Of a stretch of 64,000 nucleotides of DNA, positions 35,504 through 48,735 are shown in pieces (position 1 is the stretch's first letter; each line of letters opens with the position of its first letter). Both the position numbers and the translations under genes were made by a program. Source of the DNA: Symsagittifera roscoffensis (Eukaryota; Xenacoelomorpha; Acoela; Convolutidae); NCBI RefSeq assembly GCF_963678635.1, contig NC_087067.1:34200401-34264400 (forward strand), given 5' to 3'. Below the pieces are notes generated by a model, which was not told the DNA's origin, did no database searches, and saw only the letters and a program-made list of their open reading frames with translations.

Positions 35504-36690
35504 TTCTCGTAGACGTTCGTTTAGTGAAAAAAAAAATTTTTAAAATTGCCTTAACAGTTTTTAAATAAACTCAAATTTATACCGTTTTCATTTTTTTTTT
35601 CGATTATAATTGTATCATGATGTACATTTTAAGTTTTTGACCACCAAAAAATCGGCACACTATTTTAGTTTCATGGTTTAGATAGAATTGTTATATTTCA
35701 ACTACCGCAGGATTCTTCACCTAATATGAATGGTTCTCTATGAAACATTTTTTTCGTGGTTAAACTCTGTATTCAGATGCACTCAAGAGTGACAAGACAT
35801 CTCAAATTAGGAGGTTTTTGACAGAAAAAAAAGAATTATAATAGATTATACGAGTCTTTCGGAAAAATGATAATTTATTTTTTTGATTATAGTTTACTAT
35901 AATGTCTTGAAAAATTTTATTATTATAATTGTTTGTAAATTGCAATGAATTAGAGAAAAACCGATGTGTTTTGGAAAAACTATACTTTTGGAACTTTAAA
36001 AACTTATATGCCGTTAAAGTGCTGAATTTTACGAAAACGTTTTAACTGTTTTTTATAATAAAATTAACCCAATTTGAGAAAACTGGATCAATAGTTAAAT
36101 TGGACAATGTTAACACCCCCCTCCTCAAAGCCGTTTTGGGGGGGGGGATGTTAACTTGGTGCTAAAAAAGAAATTTTCAGCCAATCAGAATCTAGCAATT
36201 TACATGCAGCGCCAGTCAATGCGAAATTATTGCTGGGGTGGAAGGTCTATCTGGGGGAGAGGATGTTAAATTGATCCGTTAAACTTTTTCAAACCAATGG
36301 GTCATCTGTAAATTAAAATCCATATTCTAAATTATAAGTTGATCTTGATTTTCGTGACTGTTACAGTTTTGCTGTTCGAGAGTGGAACCGGTCTTCTTTT
36401 CATCAAAGGAAACGAGCTCATCAAAGAAAAAACTCAAAAACGCAAATGCGAAACTCAAAATGAGCTTGAATAAATTTTTCCTGAGCAAAAAAAAACACCC
36501 AGATTGATATTACAGTACTCATCACGTTCATTCCTCTCAAAATAGTTTTACTTGAAGGAAATTAAACTCACAATGAGCGTCAGGGGAAAATTCTTTCTAG
36601 TTTTTTCCAACTATGATTTTTTTTCGAATCAAGATGTTCAAATACTTGAACGCACTTTGATGTTTTTTGCAAATTTTTTCACACTGACTT
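35504..36690. other. Non-coding interval with a G/C-run inverted repeat
   Basis: No gene is seen. At 36107-36155 GTTAACACCCCCCTCCTC and a run of ten or so G followed by ATGTTAAC can pair as a hairpin; a partial third copy lies near 36.25 kb. The rest is AT-rich. Confidence 0.4.
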
Positions 36691-37360
36691 TTTAGTAACA
36701 GCGGGTCCGAGGTCATCGCATTTGGACAAACGTCTATATTGAGATCATTTATTCCTCATCTAGCCTAATAATTATTTCTGTTAGGCGGAAATTACGGAAT
36801 GTAAAAAGGTGCCGTACATCAAGCCGACCGGCCTACAAACCAACTCGTAAAGTTAAGGACTTCAAGTTAATTTTTTCCTCAAAAAGTCAAAAAATATGCT
36901 TATTTACAGGCTTTTTCTTGAATCTCGCTTAAAACGGAAAAATTTTGCTTAAATTTTGGAAAAGCAATGTTTTACAGATAAAAAATTGGTGTTTTGAAAT
37001 GCTTGTGAAATTTGATTTTCGGTATAAAGTCCCGCCGGGCTGCTGCTCTCGAGCCGCTGTATGTTTGATGTATACAGCGGGTATACGAAGTGATGTACAT
37101 TTTTGATTTTGCTAATTTTTCAAAAATTGAAGTATATAAGAACGGAAGTGATTGTCACTTCTACCTCAAACTTTGTCTGGGACAATGACAATGAGTGATT
37201 TGAACGTATCTCTTTGAAACTAAGTTTTATGATTTTGTCTTACTACTCGTAACGAATTTGTTTTTTGATTCTGACGAAAAATACTTAATTTCCAATTTAA
37301 AGATCTGGTCAGAAAAAGCATTGCACTGTTAAAACAAAGCACTGATTTTCTTAAAGTTAG

Positions 37361-38640
37361 TTGAATCTAGGCTATTTCTTGTTAGAAATAATCTCCGAGT
37401 ACGGTTCGAACTCACAATTTACCAATAATTGACACTTTGAGCTAACCACTATGTCACATGATCTGATACAGACGAATGGTTACATCTTTTTAATACAAAG
37501 ACGCACTTGTTGTAAGAACTGTTTGTTTGCATCATATTGCTACTGCTTTTTTGCATTATCGAAGCTAGCTTATCTCGTTGCAGCTGAACAGCGAACTGCT
37601 TCCTAGTTACAGTTTCCAGAAAGTGTATACTTCTGTTGTTATACGAGAAATAAATTGTTTCTGTAGAAAAAGCACATAAAAACAAGGTAAAATATCTATA
37701 TAAATTTTCTTATTTTTTGTTACTACCCTTAACGAATAATTTCTTTGATTCTGACAAGAAATAATTAACTTCCAATCTAAATATCTGGCCAGAAAATTTT
37801 TCAGAAAAAATTAAACAAACACTGATTCTCTTAAATTTTTTCAGTTCTCATTCGATTTCCGATCAGAATTTAGTTAAATCTAGGCTATTTTCATAAATAA
37901 ATAATCTTAGGGTACGGCTCGAACCCACAATTGCCCAATGGTTTGAACGTTGAGCTAACCGCAATATCACTTGATCTAATACAGACGAATGGTAATTTCC
38001 TTTTATTTCTACCGTTTTTGTGCAGCATTTGTTTCTACCGTTTTCGAAGCATCTTTATCTCGTTGCAGTTGAACAGTGAACTGATTCCTAGTTATTGTTT
38101 CCAGAAAGTGTATACTTCTGTTGTTATACGAGAAATAAATTGTTTCTGGAAAAAAAGCACAAAAAAACAAGGTAAAATATCTATATAAGTTTTCTTATTT
38201 TTTGTTACTACCCTTAACGAATAATTTCTTTGATTCTGACAAGAAATAATTAACTTCCAATCTAAATATCTGGCCAGAAAATTTTTCAGAAAAAATTAAA
38301 CAAACACTGATTCTCTTAAATTTTTTCAGTTCTCATTCGATTTCCGATCAGAATTTAGTTAAATCTAGGCTATTTTCATAAAGAAATAATCTCCGGGTAC
38401 GGCTCGAACCCACAATTTCCCAATGGTTTGAACGTTGAGCTAACCGCAATATCACTTGATCTGATACAGACGAATGGTAATTTCCTTTTATTTCTACCGT
38501 TTTTGTGCAGCATTTGTTTCTACCGTTTTCGAAGCATCTTTATCTCGTTGCAGTTGAACAGTGAACTGATTCCTAGTTATTGTTTCCAGAAAGTGTATAT
38601 TTCTTTTGATATAAGAGAAAAAAAACTGTTTCTGTAGAAG
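37361..38640. repeat. Three ~485-500 bp tandem subunits inside the 2-kb repeat
   Basis: 37861-38345 and 38346-38640+ are nearly identical for about 290 bp (period 485 bp). A more diverged first subunit starts near 37361. Each carries one tRNA-like head on the minus strand (box B GGGTTCGAGCC at about 37916-37926 and 38401-38411, and GAGTTCGAACC at 37403-37413; box A at 37439-37451, 37952-37964 and 38437-38449). The near-identity marks a recent local expansion. Confidence 0.7.
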
Positions 38641-39330
38641 AAGAACATAAAAATAATCTAAAATACCTATATGAATTTTCTATCGATCAATCACTTTGTG
38701 AAACTCTGTAAGAGGCTCTTTTTGATCTGTTATTTGGTTAGTTTTATTGAAACTCTTGATTGACTATAAAAGTCAAAATGACTTATTTTTTCAACATTTG
38801 GTTCGAGCTTTGCAAAAACAATTTAAATGTTAATGATTTTCTTTCTTCTTTTCTTCTCTGAATTTTGAAAACCAAATTGACAAAAATATGTTTAAAATTT
38901 CAACTTTGGTTTGTTTTGTCCGGATAACTCAAATCAGCACAATGTTGTAATATAATACTTTAAACATGGCCAAATGGCAGATGAAAAAGAGAAATGAAAG
39001 AAAAGAAACAGAAAAAAGGATAACATATTTTCACAACATATATAATCTCTTAAAGCGCTGAAGCTTACAAATATTACTGCTTTTTTGATAAAATTAACCC
39101 GAATTAAGAAAACTGGATCACTAGGTAAATTTCTTAAACCGCTTGGATATCTGTAATTAAATTTCCAGAGATTTCCACTTGGTTTCGAGGTCATCGCATT
39201 TTTGATAAACCGAATTGTCAATTTAGCAAGCATATCCGTTTGCTTAGCGTTTATGCTGAAGTTTTGATGTTTATATTTATTCAATCAACACTTTAAAAGC
39301 AACAATAATTAATTTTTTTTTCAAACCAAT

Positions 39331-39384
39331 GCGGACTAATTAGGCTGTGCGGACTAATTAGGCTGTGCGGACTAACTAGGCTGT
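39331..39384. repeat. 18-bp x3 tandem repeat
   Basis: GCGGACTAATTAGGCTGT is repeated three times, the third with one change. A run of about 13 G follows at 39461-39473. Confidence 0.9.
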
Positions 39385-40654
39385 GCTAAATATATTTCAT
39401 CTTCACAATTAACCTTGTAACACCACTCGTTACACCAAAAAATTGATAATCTAGGGAGTTGGGGGGGGGGGGGGACGAAAAAAAGCCGAAACGCGAGTTC
39501 GATGAGATTTTTTTGTGATCTCCAGGTTTTTGCTGTTTGATAGTGGAAATTGCCTTCCAAGAGAGGAAATGAACTGATCATGGAAAAAATTCAAAATCAA
39601 ATTGCAAAAAAAATAAATATGAGCGTTAAAACAAAATCAGCAAGATCGATATGAGAGTATTCAGTATGTTTATTCCTCTTACAACAGTATGATTCATTGA
39701 AATATTTTTAGTAGAAGGGAAATGAATAACAATGAAAAATTTTTTTGTAGAATTTCACATTTACCCACAATCGTCAAATCAAGAGGTTTAAACATTTGAA
39801 CGCGCTCTGATTTTCGCGTCAAAAATTAACTTGACCGTGTTTTTGACAGGTTTATTAAAACTGATTGACTCTTTATTTTTTGTTCCTTCGCGACTGGTAG
39901 TTGTTCAAAGTAGGAAGGTCTTGACTTTTTTCTCTCTTTCTTTTTCGGCTTTAGCGTCTTCACCTCAATTTTTCTAAAAAATTGAATTGTCAGTTTAGCA
40001 AGCATAATCGTTTACAGAGCCTTCATGTTAAAGTTTTGATAATTATATTTATTCACTCAACACTCTGAAACCAAAAAAAAATAAATTGTGTTCACAACAT
40101 TTCCCAACACTTGAACATCTTGATAAAACACAAGATTCCGCATAAGTAAGGCCCGTGAAAAAAATGGTGATATAATGGTAAAAACAAACAATCACCTCCT
40201 CAAAAGTTGTTCAAACTGATATTATAAATAACAGCGGGTCCGAGGTCATCGCAGTTGAGATAAAGTGTGTACTGAGGACAATTATCTGTCATCCAGCCTA
40301 ATTATGATTCCCGTGAGGCGGAACTATGGAATATAAAAGGGTGCCGAACGGATTTTCAAGCCAAATTGTAAAACTAGGTATTTCAAGCTATTTTTTTTTC
40401 TCAAAAAGTCAGAAAAATGTCTTTAATTTGAGAACTATTTTGAAGACTTTTCATTTTCACAATCTTTCATTGCCAATTGCTTGCTTTTTGATAAACTTTT
40501 AAAGAAAAATTGAAATTTAAAACAGTGTTCAAGGCGTTTTTCATGTTTACTGTTTATGCATATCAAAAACCGCTCAGTTAATTAAAATATTCCAAAAGTA
40601 TGTGGTGCATTGTCATGGATAAGGTTTTTTTTGAATGAACTTGCCAGTGGCTAG

Positions 40655-40690
40655 AGAGTTGAGCTAAACGCTATGCCACAAGACCTATCA
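40655..40690 (-). repeat. Truncated tRNA-like head (box A only)
   Basis: The minus strand reads TGGCATAGCGTTTAGCTCAA, a box A-like phrase as in the other copies, but the box B half is replaced by unrelated sequence. It is a decayed copy. Confidence 0.5.
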
Positions 40691-42944
40691 CCAACTAATA
40701 ATTTTAGCTTTTAAGCATAGTAGAACTTGTAGTAACAATTGTTTGTTTGCATTGTATTGCTACGGTTTTTGTGCATAGTCGAATTATGCTTAACTCGTTG
40801 CGATACAGCAGTGAACTGATTTCTGGTTACCATTTAAGGAAACTATAGAGTCCTGTTGTTAGATGAAAATTAAATAATTTCTGTACATAGATCACAGAAG
40901 ACTAAGTTAGGTTATCAATACAAAATTTTTATCCAGATAAGGAGTTTATGTTAATTACGGCTACTACTGTGTTTGGTACTGCAAGAAGCTCTTTCTGATC
41001 CAAAAACTGGGTAACTTTAGCGTAGCTCGTGATTAATTTAGAAGTCAAAATGACCTATTTTTAAATCTAAAATTCGGTTCCAAATTTTGCAATTAAAATT
41101 GACGATAAAAGTTTTCTTTTTTCTTTGTTTCTCTGAAAGTTGGAATCCAATTCGAGTAAAATGATTTCAATTTTTTTAATAAATCGTTTTGTCCGGATAC
41201 TCGAAATCAGCAGTCCAATACCTATTACATAGTCATAAACTTAGCGAACTGAGAGTTTAAAAAGAGTGATGAACGCACGGGAAGAGAGAAATGTTTCTTT
41301 TTTGAAAATATTCAACTATTTAATTGCAAAGAAAAAATAAATGGACTGAAAAAAGTTTGAGTTTAAAGACCAAATAGAGACTGATACCTCTTTGATAAAT
41401 TTAATCAATTTGAGAAAACTAGATCATTAGGTTAATTTTTTTTTTACTGGGAAATCTGATAGTTTATTTCCATTTTCGAAATAAAATGTCAAAATACGTT
41501 TTTCGTGTTCTTTTAGTTTATGCTGTTCACTTTTTTTTAGTTTGCCTTCTTTTTGCCAAAAGAATTGAGCTGAACTAAAAAAATCTAAATTCAAACGTTA
41601 AAAACAAAATTGAGCGTGGATAAAATTTAAGATTTTTCCTGAACAAAAAAAAACTACTGATGTATACGAGTACTCAGTATGTTCATTCTTCTTCAAAAAG
41701 TAATTTTCATCAAATCAATTTTCTTTGAAGGAAATTGAGCTACAATGCATCATGAGAAAACTCTTTGTAGAATTCTCCAACAACCCATAATTGTCAAATC
41801 AAGAGGTTTAAATACTTGAACAGTTCCTAAAGTTTTTTGCATTCAAAGTGAACTTGATCGTGTTTTGACAGGTTTAAAAAATTTGATTGACTCTTCATTT
41901 GTTGTTACTTCACCACTGGTAGTTGTTTAAACAAGGAGTGCCTTGACTCTTTTTCTTGTCTTTCGCTACTTCACCTCGAGTTTTCTGAAACAGCAAGTTG
42001 TGAAATTATCAAGCGTATGCACTTACTGATTGTTTACGCTGAAGTCTTGATGTTTGTTTTCATTCACTCACCACTTTGAAAGCAACAATGAATAATTATT
42101 TTTCGAAAAAAAACTTCCCAATATTTTCAGATCATGTTAGACCCAAAGTTTCACATAATCAATTCCAGTCAAAAAATAGAGGCGCTGACATAGTTCGAAT
42201 CACTGTTTTCCTCAAAAATAGTTCGAAGTAGCGTTATTAATAACAGTGGGTCCGAGTTCATCATATTTGGGATAAAACGTTCATTGATGTCAGTTATCTC
42301 TCATCTATTCTAATTAATATTTCTGTTAGGAAAATCGTGCTGGACATCAAGCCGACAGGACTCCAAAACAAATCGTAACGTTAGGGACTTCAAGCTAATT
42401 TTTTTTCTGAAAATGTCATTAGCATAATTTAATTTGAAAATTGCTTTGATTTTTTGTCTTCAAATTTTTGATCTTACATTACAGGAGGTTGAGGGAAATT
42501 GAAAATGAAAACAGTAATAGAGGCGTTTTTAATGTTCAGATTTCACTTTACTTGGTGTACAGATTTAAAAAAAAGTGTTTTGAGGTACTTGTTTATTTTT
42601 CTGACTGAAGTTCCACCTGCTTGCTGCGCTAGAGCCGCTTGAAGAGGCGTATTTTTTGAATGTCAAAAACAACGAATTTTTCAAAATTATCAAGTGCAAA
42701 GGAACAAAGTGATTGTCACTTATCCACCACATTTATGGTGGAGTGTGACACTGAGAGAACTGAACGTATCTCATGAATTTTTTTTTTTTATAAACTCTGT
42801 TTTTCCTACCCGTACTGAACATTTTCTTCGATTCTTACGAAAAATACTTAAGCAGTGTTTTTTATATTTTCTTCATTTCTCATTTGATTTCTGATCAGCA
42901 GTCAGCTAAATCTAGGCTTTTTTCAAGCTAAAAATACCCTTCTA

Positions 42945-43012
42945 TTAGGGCTTGAACACACAACTTACCAGAAACTAGAGAGTTGAGCTAAACGCTATGC
43001 CACATGACCTAA
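42945..43012 (-). repeat. tRNA-like head (SINE-type Pol III promoter), copy in third unit
   Basis: The minus strand reads GTGGCATAGCGTTTAGCTCA then, 36 bp on, GTGTTCAAGCC. This spacing and wording match box A and box B of tRNA-derived SINEs. It does not fold into a convincing full tRNA, so I call it a relic rather than a tRNA gene. Confidence 0.55.
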
Positions 43013-44039
43013 TACCAACGAATAATTATAGCTTTTAAGCATAGTAGAACTTGTAGTAACAATTGTTTGTTTGCATTGTATTGCCACGGCTTTTGAGCAT
43101 TGTCGAATTATGCGTTTCTCGTTGCGATACAGCAGTGAACTGATTTCTGGTTAATATTTAAGGAATTTGTATAGTCCTGATGTTAGATGAGAAATAAATA
43201 GTTTCTTAACATAAAGCACAGAAGACTAAGTTAGGTTATCAATACAAAATTTCTATCCAGATAAGTAGTTTATGTTGAGTGCGGCTACTACTGTGTTTGG
43301 TACTGCAAGAAGCTCTTTCTGATCCAATAACTGGGTAATTTTAGCGTAGCTCTTGATTAATATATTGACCCATTTTGTAATATAAAATTCGGTTCCAAAT
43401 TTTGCAAAAAAAATTGACGATAAAAGTTTTCTTTGTTTCTCTGAAAGTTGGAATCCAATTTGAGTAAAATGCGTTCAATTTTTTTTAATAAATCGTTTTG
43501 TCCGGATACTCGAAATCAGCAGTCCAATACTTATTACATAGTCTTAAACTTAGCGAACTGAGAGTTTAAAAAGAGTGATGAACGCACGGTAAGAGAGAAA
43601 TTGCAAAGAAATAATGAATGGACTGAAAACTTTTTGAGTTTGAAGAGCAGCTAAAGACTGATACCCTTTTGATAAATTTTACCAATTTGAGAAATCTAGA
43701 TCATTAGGTAAAATTTCTATTTCACTGGGAAATCTGATAGTTTATTTCAATTTTCGTTTTTCGTCTTCTTTTAGTTTTTGCTGTTCAATTTTTGCAGTTT
43801 GCCTTCCATTTGCCAAAAGAATTGAGCTGAACTAAAAAAAAAAAAACTCAAATCATTAAAAACAAAATAGAGCGTGAATAAGTTTTAGGATTTGGCGCCT
43901 ACAGAAAAGCAATCACTACGTTCATTACCCACAAAATTACTTAAAAAGTCTTTCGTTAATTACGTTATCATTTGTTTATTAAGTGGGTTTATTCTATCTG
44001 GGGTTTTAATACGCTTGTAATTTCGCGGGGTGAGATCGA

Positions 44040-44400
44040 GGTTTTAGGTTCAGACCTTGTGGGCAAAAGTTTAACATGTTCAGGCCGTTGGGACCAGAAT
44101 ATGGTATGTTCAGACCGTGTGGACTAGAAAATATTATGTTCAGACTGTTTGGACTGAGTGAATCCGCTTTCAGACCATGTGGACGCAAGAAATCCGGACT
44201 CAGACCGTGTGGACCGAAAGAACCCGGTTTTAGACCATGTGGACCGAAAGAATCCGGTTTAAGACCACGTGGACCGAAGGAATTCAATTTCAGACAAAGT
44301 GGACCGACAGAACTATGCAGACCTGTGTTCAGACTAAGGTTCAGACCTTGCAGACTGTGTTGAGACTTTGCAGACGTATTTTCAGACTTTGCAGACTTAT
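44040..44400. repeat. 30-bp minisatellite, block 1
   Basis: About ten units like TTCAGACCGTGTGGACCGAA are followed by a shorter TTCAGACTTTGCAGACTTAT form. Because the unit is 30 bp, frames stay open on both strands. The minus frame (44287-44006) gives a decapeptide repeat SFGPHGLKPD; the plus frame gives FRPCGPKESG. No start, signal or flanking exon supports a real protein. Confidence 0.8.
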
Positions 44401-45364
44401 GCTTATCTCGTTGCGATTCAGCAGTGAACTGATTTTTGTCTAATGTTTGTGGAAACTTTATAGTTTTGTAGTTAGATGAGAAATAAATAATTTCTGTGTA
44501 AAAAGCACAGAAAACAAAGTTAGGTTATCAATACAAAATTTCTATCCAGATAAGGAGTTTATGTTGAGTACGGCAACTACTGTGTTTGATACTGCAGGAA
44601 GCCCTTTCTGATCGAATAACTGGGTAACTTTAGCGTAGCTTTTGATTAGTGTAGAAGTCAAAATGACTATTTTTTAATTAAATTTTTGGTTCCAACTTTT
44701 GCAATTATTCTTTTCTCTTTGTTTTTCTGAAAGTTCGAATCCAATTTGAGTAAAATGCGTTTGAATTTTTCATTTTGTCGTTTTGTCCGGATACTCGAAA
44801 TCAGCAAACCAATAATTATTACATAGTCTTAAACTAAGCCAACTGAGAGTTTAAAACGAGTGATGAACGCAAGGGAAGAGAAAAAAGGTTTTTTAAAAAA
44901 ATCAACTTTATAAATGCAAAGAAAAAATGAATGGACTGAAATTTCTTTGAGGTTGAAGAACAACTAAAGACTGATACCTTTTTGATAAGTTTAACCAAAT
45001 TTGAGAAAACTAGATTGTTTGGTAAAACTTTTATTTCACTGGGAATTCTGATAGTTTCGAAATAAGATGTCAAAATACGTTTTTCGTGTTCTTTTAGTTT
45101 TTGCTGTTCAATTTTTGCAGTTTGCCTTCCTTTTACCATAAGAATTGAGCTGAACTAAAAAAAAATCAAAATTCAAATCGCGAAAGAGAAAATTGAGCGT
45201 GAAAACTTTTTAGAATTTGGCGCCTGTATAAGAGCAATCACTACGTTCATTACTCTCAAAATAACTTAAAGTGTATTTCGTTAATTACGTTATCATTTGT
45301 ATATTAAGTGGGTTTATTCCAACTGGGGTTTTAATACGCTTGTAGATTCCCGGGGCTAGATCGA

Positions 45365-45850
45365 GGTTTTAGGTTCAGACCGTGTGGGCAAAGGTTTAAC
45401 ATGTTCAGGCCGTAGGGACCAGAATATGGTATGTTCAGACCGTGTGGACTAGAAAATACTTTGTTCAGACTGTTTGGACTGAGTGAATCCGCTTTCAGAC
45501 CATGTGGACGCAAGAAATCCGGACTCAGACCGTGTGGACCGAAAGAACCCGGTTTTAGACCATGTGGACCGAAAGAATCCGGTTTAAGACCACGTGGACC
45601 GAAGGAATTCAGTTTCAGACAAAGTGGACCGACAGAACTATGCAGACCTGTGTTCAGACTAAGGTTCAGACCTTGTAGACTGTGTTCAGACTTTGCAGAA
45701 TTATTTTCAGACTTTGCAGACTTATGTTCAGACTTTGAAGACTTATGTTCAGACAAGGCAGACTTATGCTGAGACATTGCAGACCCTTGTTCAGTTTTCG
45801 CTGACTTATGTACAGACTTTGCAGACTCATGTTCAGACTTTGCAGGTTGA
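45365..45850. repeat. 30-bp and 21-bp minisatellite, block 2
   Basis: A second copy of block 1, about 1.33 kb to the right with its flank (the phrase GGGTTTTAATACGCTTGTA is repeated at ~44.00 and 45.33 kb). It continues into about eight 21-bp units TTCAGACTTTGCAGACTTATG. The minus frame 46008-45331 is open for 225 codons with heptad SAKSEHK and decapeptide GPHGLKPDSF repeats. The plus frame is open too (45431-45772). Confidence 0.8.
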
Positions 45851-46529
45851 CCAAAAATGCTTATCATACAATTCTCAAAAACGGGAGTTTTCTCTGCATA
45901 CAATTTTATACAATTCCATACGTACAGAAAATTGTATGAAATCTCTATAATAAACATTTTACCTGAAATGGAAAATTTAGTATAGGTGTTTTTTTCCGTA
46001 AACCACAAAGTTGTTTTTTGTTTCTAATTTAATTTCCTGAAATCTTTGGGTTCTGTTTGCAACCGAACCAAGTGACAAAGACCTTGGTTACTCAAAGCAC
46101 CAAATGTTGGAGGGTCTTGCATTTACAATGCATAGAAAACGACCTGAATTGTCTTCGAGCTATCTTTCACAAATGATATAACAAAAGTAACACACTTCTA
46201 ATTTTTGGCAAATTTTTTCAATGATGATTATTTTGAATTTTTGAATTTTCAAATTATCAGACAATGATCAATGCATAGATAAACACGCCACACAAAAAAA
46301 AGAGAAATTTTCAGCGTTTTTGAAAAAAAAATTCAAGTGAAAAGAAAAAAAGCTAATAATATCGTATTCAGGACTACGTTATGCACACAAACAATTGAAT
46401 TTTGCATGCAATTTTTTTTCTGAAAATGTTTGCTTGCGCAGAAAATTCGATTTGCCGTTGAAAAAAAATGAGGCAATTTTTCAAAATTACTTCGAAAAAT
46501 TTTTGTGTCGCGACCAAAAAAATAACAGT

Positions 46530-46690
46530 CGTACAATTTCCATATACGGAAATTGTATGGTAAGCATTTTCTCCACACACTTGATGTATGGAATTGTATG
46601 ATAATGATTTTTGTTGTATGGAGTTGTATGATAAGCATTTTCGGTGTATGTAGGTCAACCTGGGTTATGTTCACACTTTGCAGACTTAGG
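46530..46690. repeat. Copies of the 'GAAATTGTATGATAAGC' repeat beside minisatellite remnants
   Basis: Three copies of GAATTGTATGATAAGCATTT-like phrase, then a short remnant of the 21-bp unit (46.66-46.72 kb). The same pairing of the two repeats occurs at 45.83-45.96 kb, so they may spread together. Confidence 0.55.
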
Positions 46691-46974
46691 TTTAGACATT
46701 GCAGACTTTGACCTGCGTGGCGACTATGAAATTTCGGTCCCCACGCGGATCGATTCAGAGCTATTAAGTCTGAACATAAAACCACTCCTCGACCGGGTTA
46801 TACTGTTCACATGTATAGCTGTTGCAAGATATAAATTTAATTCTGAAGAATTTTTGAAAACGGTTGCATGTTTTTTATATTTAAACATACTCTGTACTGA
46901 AGAAGTTAATTATTTCTTTACTTCTTTCTATCAAATAATAGCAAAGCCCCAACCCTCTCTCGGGCTCCAGTTAC

Positions 46975-47163
46975 CTAATTGTGGCCCGTTTGGGATGATG
47001 AGTCTGCGCCGTCGAGTGTTGCCTGTTCTGTGCTCTCCCTGGCATCTGCCTGTTGCTTCTCCCTCATTTTCATTTTCAGCACCTCCATCCTCTGGCGTCT
47101 GTCCTCTATACTCTTTTTGTACTCCTCACTCTGTCGCAACCGAACCATATCCATCCACTGGCC
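46975..47163 (-). CDS. Terminal exon of a coiled-coil protein
   Basis: After an acceptor ATGTTTTAG the minus strand encodes 62 residues and a TAG stop. The exon starts GQWMDMVRLRQSEEYKKSIE and continues with DRRQRMEVLKMKMREKQQ, a highly charged helical segment. The last 20 residues are Ser/Thr/Gly-rich, ending SSSQTGHN. Base composition is clearly richer in G+C than the surroundings, which supports a real exon. Upstream exons should lie to the right, but only repeats are seen there. I do not recognise the family; the style fits a cytoskeletal or ciliary coiled-coil protein, which is a guess. Confidence 0.5.
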   Translation of the reverse strand, partial: GQWMDMVRLRQSEEYKKSIEDRRQRMEVLKMKMREKQQADARESTEQATLDGADSSSQTGHN

Positions 47164-48669
47164 CTAAAACATAACAGTATAATCACTCAATTCACGCATA
47201 TCATCTGTCTAACGAACATCCCTGACCTCATTGCGCTACTTATAACTTTCATTGAAATATAGTCAAAAATTCTTATTTTAAATTAAGTTGAAAGATTTTA
47301 TTCAAAAAGCCTAGCCAACAGAGAGTTCAAAAAGAGTCGATTAACCCAAAAAAAAAACAGAAAAAAAATACTTGTTTTTGAAAAAAAATCACTTTCAAAA
47401 TTCTTTGTTTTTTATGAGCAATTTATACTTTTTGCACTTTTCTGAATAAAATAAGATAGTTTCAGAAAATGAATTACTTAGAAAAACTTTGATTCCGCTG
47501 AGAAAACTAAAAATCCAATTCCCCTTTCGGAACTAGAATTTGAACACCTTTCTTGCGCCAGTATAGCTTTCATAATTGAAGAGAGTGAGCTGCCTGATTA
47601 CCTTTCAGCAATTGAAATTAAAATGAACTCAAAAATTGCATATACACCTGAGTGCAATCCTTTTTTTACAAATTTGGTTGCACTTATTTTGTTATTAAAG
47701 CATTTTAAAAAAACTCCTCGAAAAAAAAATTAGACACAAGATTCCACCTAAGTAATGCTAATGGAAAAATAATGATGATGACATAATTTGTATCAAAAAA
47801 TTCCTCAAAAATAGGTTCAAACTAACATTATTAGTACCAGCGGGTCCGAGGTCATCGCATTTGGGAAAAATTCTATCTAGAGGCCATTTATCTCTCATCT
47901 AGCCTAATTTTTATTTCTGTTAGGCGGGAATTACGGAATGTAAAAGGATGCCGAACATCAAACCGACGGATTTCCAAACCAAATTGTAAAACTAGGGATT
48001 TCAAGTTAAATTATTCTCAAAAAATCATAGAATTAGTTTAATTTGAAAACTATTTCGAAAATTTTCTTCAATTTCATGATCTTTTATTACCAGTTGCTTG
48101 CATTTTCATAAACTTTAAGCTTTCAAATTTTGTTGGGGAAAATTGAAATTGAAAACAGTATTAAAGGCGTTTTTCATGTTTGGAAATATTGCATTTCAAA
48201 ACTGGCTGATATAATTAACATATTCCAATCATAGGTGATGCATTGTCATGAATAACGCTTTTTGCCTTATATTTCTAAAGGCACGATTGAACGTGAAAAA
48301 CAGTGATTTGAAGTACTTTTATGTTAAAAGTTTTGCCTGACGTTTCTTCTGCCTGCTTCCCTAGTCCTGCTTGAAGTAAATTTTGAAAGACAGAATAATC
48401 AAAATTTCAAAAGTATCGAGTGTAAAGAAACGAAGTGATTGTCACTTATCCGCCATATTTATTTGGGAGAAAGAAAACGAGAAAAATGAACGCGTCACAT
48501 TGGTTTTTTCTAAACAATTTTGTTTTACTACCCTTAACGAATAATTCTTTGATTCTGACGGGAAGTACTTTCTGACGAGAAGTTCTGTGATTCTGACGAA
48601 AAATATTTAAGCAAAAACTTTCTTAACTTTTTTCGTTTCTCATCTGATTTCTAGGTTAAAATAATCTCA

Positions 48670-48735
48670 TCATAGGGCCCGAACCGACAAATTACCGACG
48701 AATAGAAGGTTGAGCTAACCGCTATGCCACATGAC
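48670..48735 (-). repeat. tRNA-like head, copy in last unit
   Basis: GTGGCATAGCGGTTAGCTCA with a downstream GGTTCGGGCC on the minus strand. Both boxes are close to consensus, the best-preserved box A of the set. Confidence 0.55.

Noticed and set aside
37397-37460. tRNA gene on the minus strand
   Set aside because: Box A and box B are present but no acceptable anticodon arm and acceptor pairing can be drawn. Similar heads occur in every repeat unit, so it is SINE-like.
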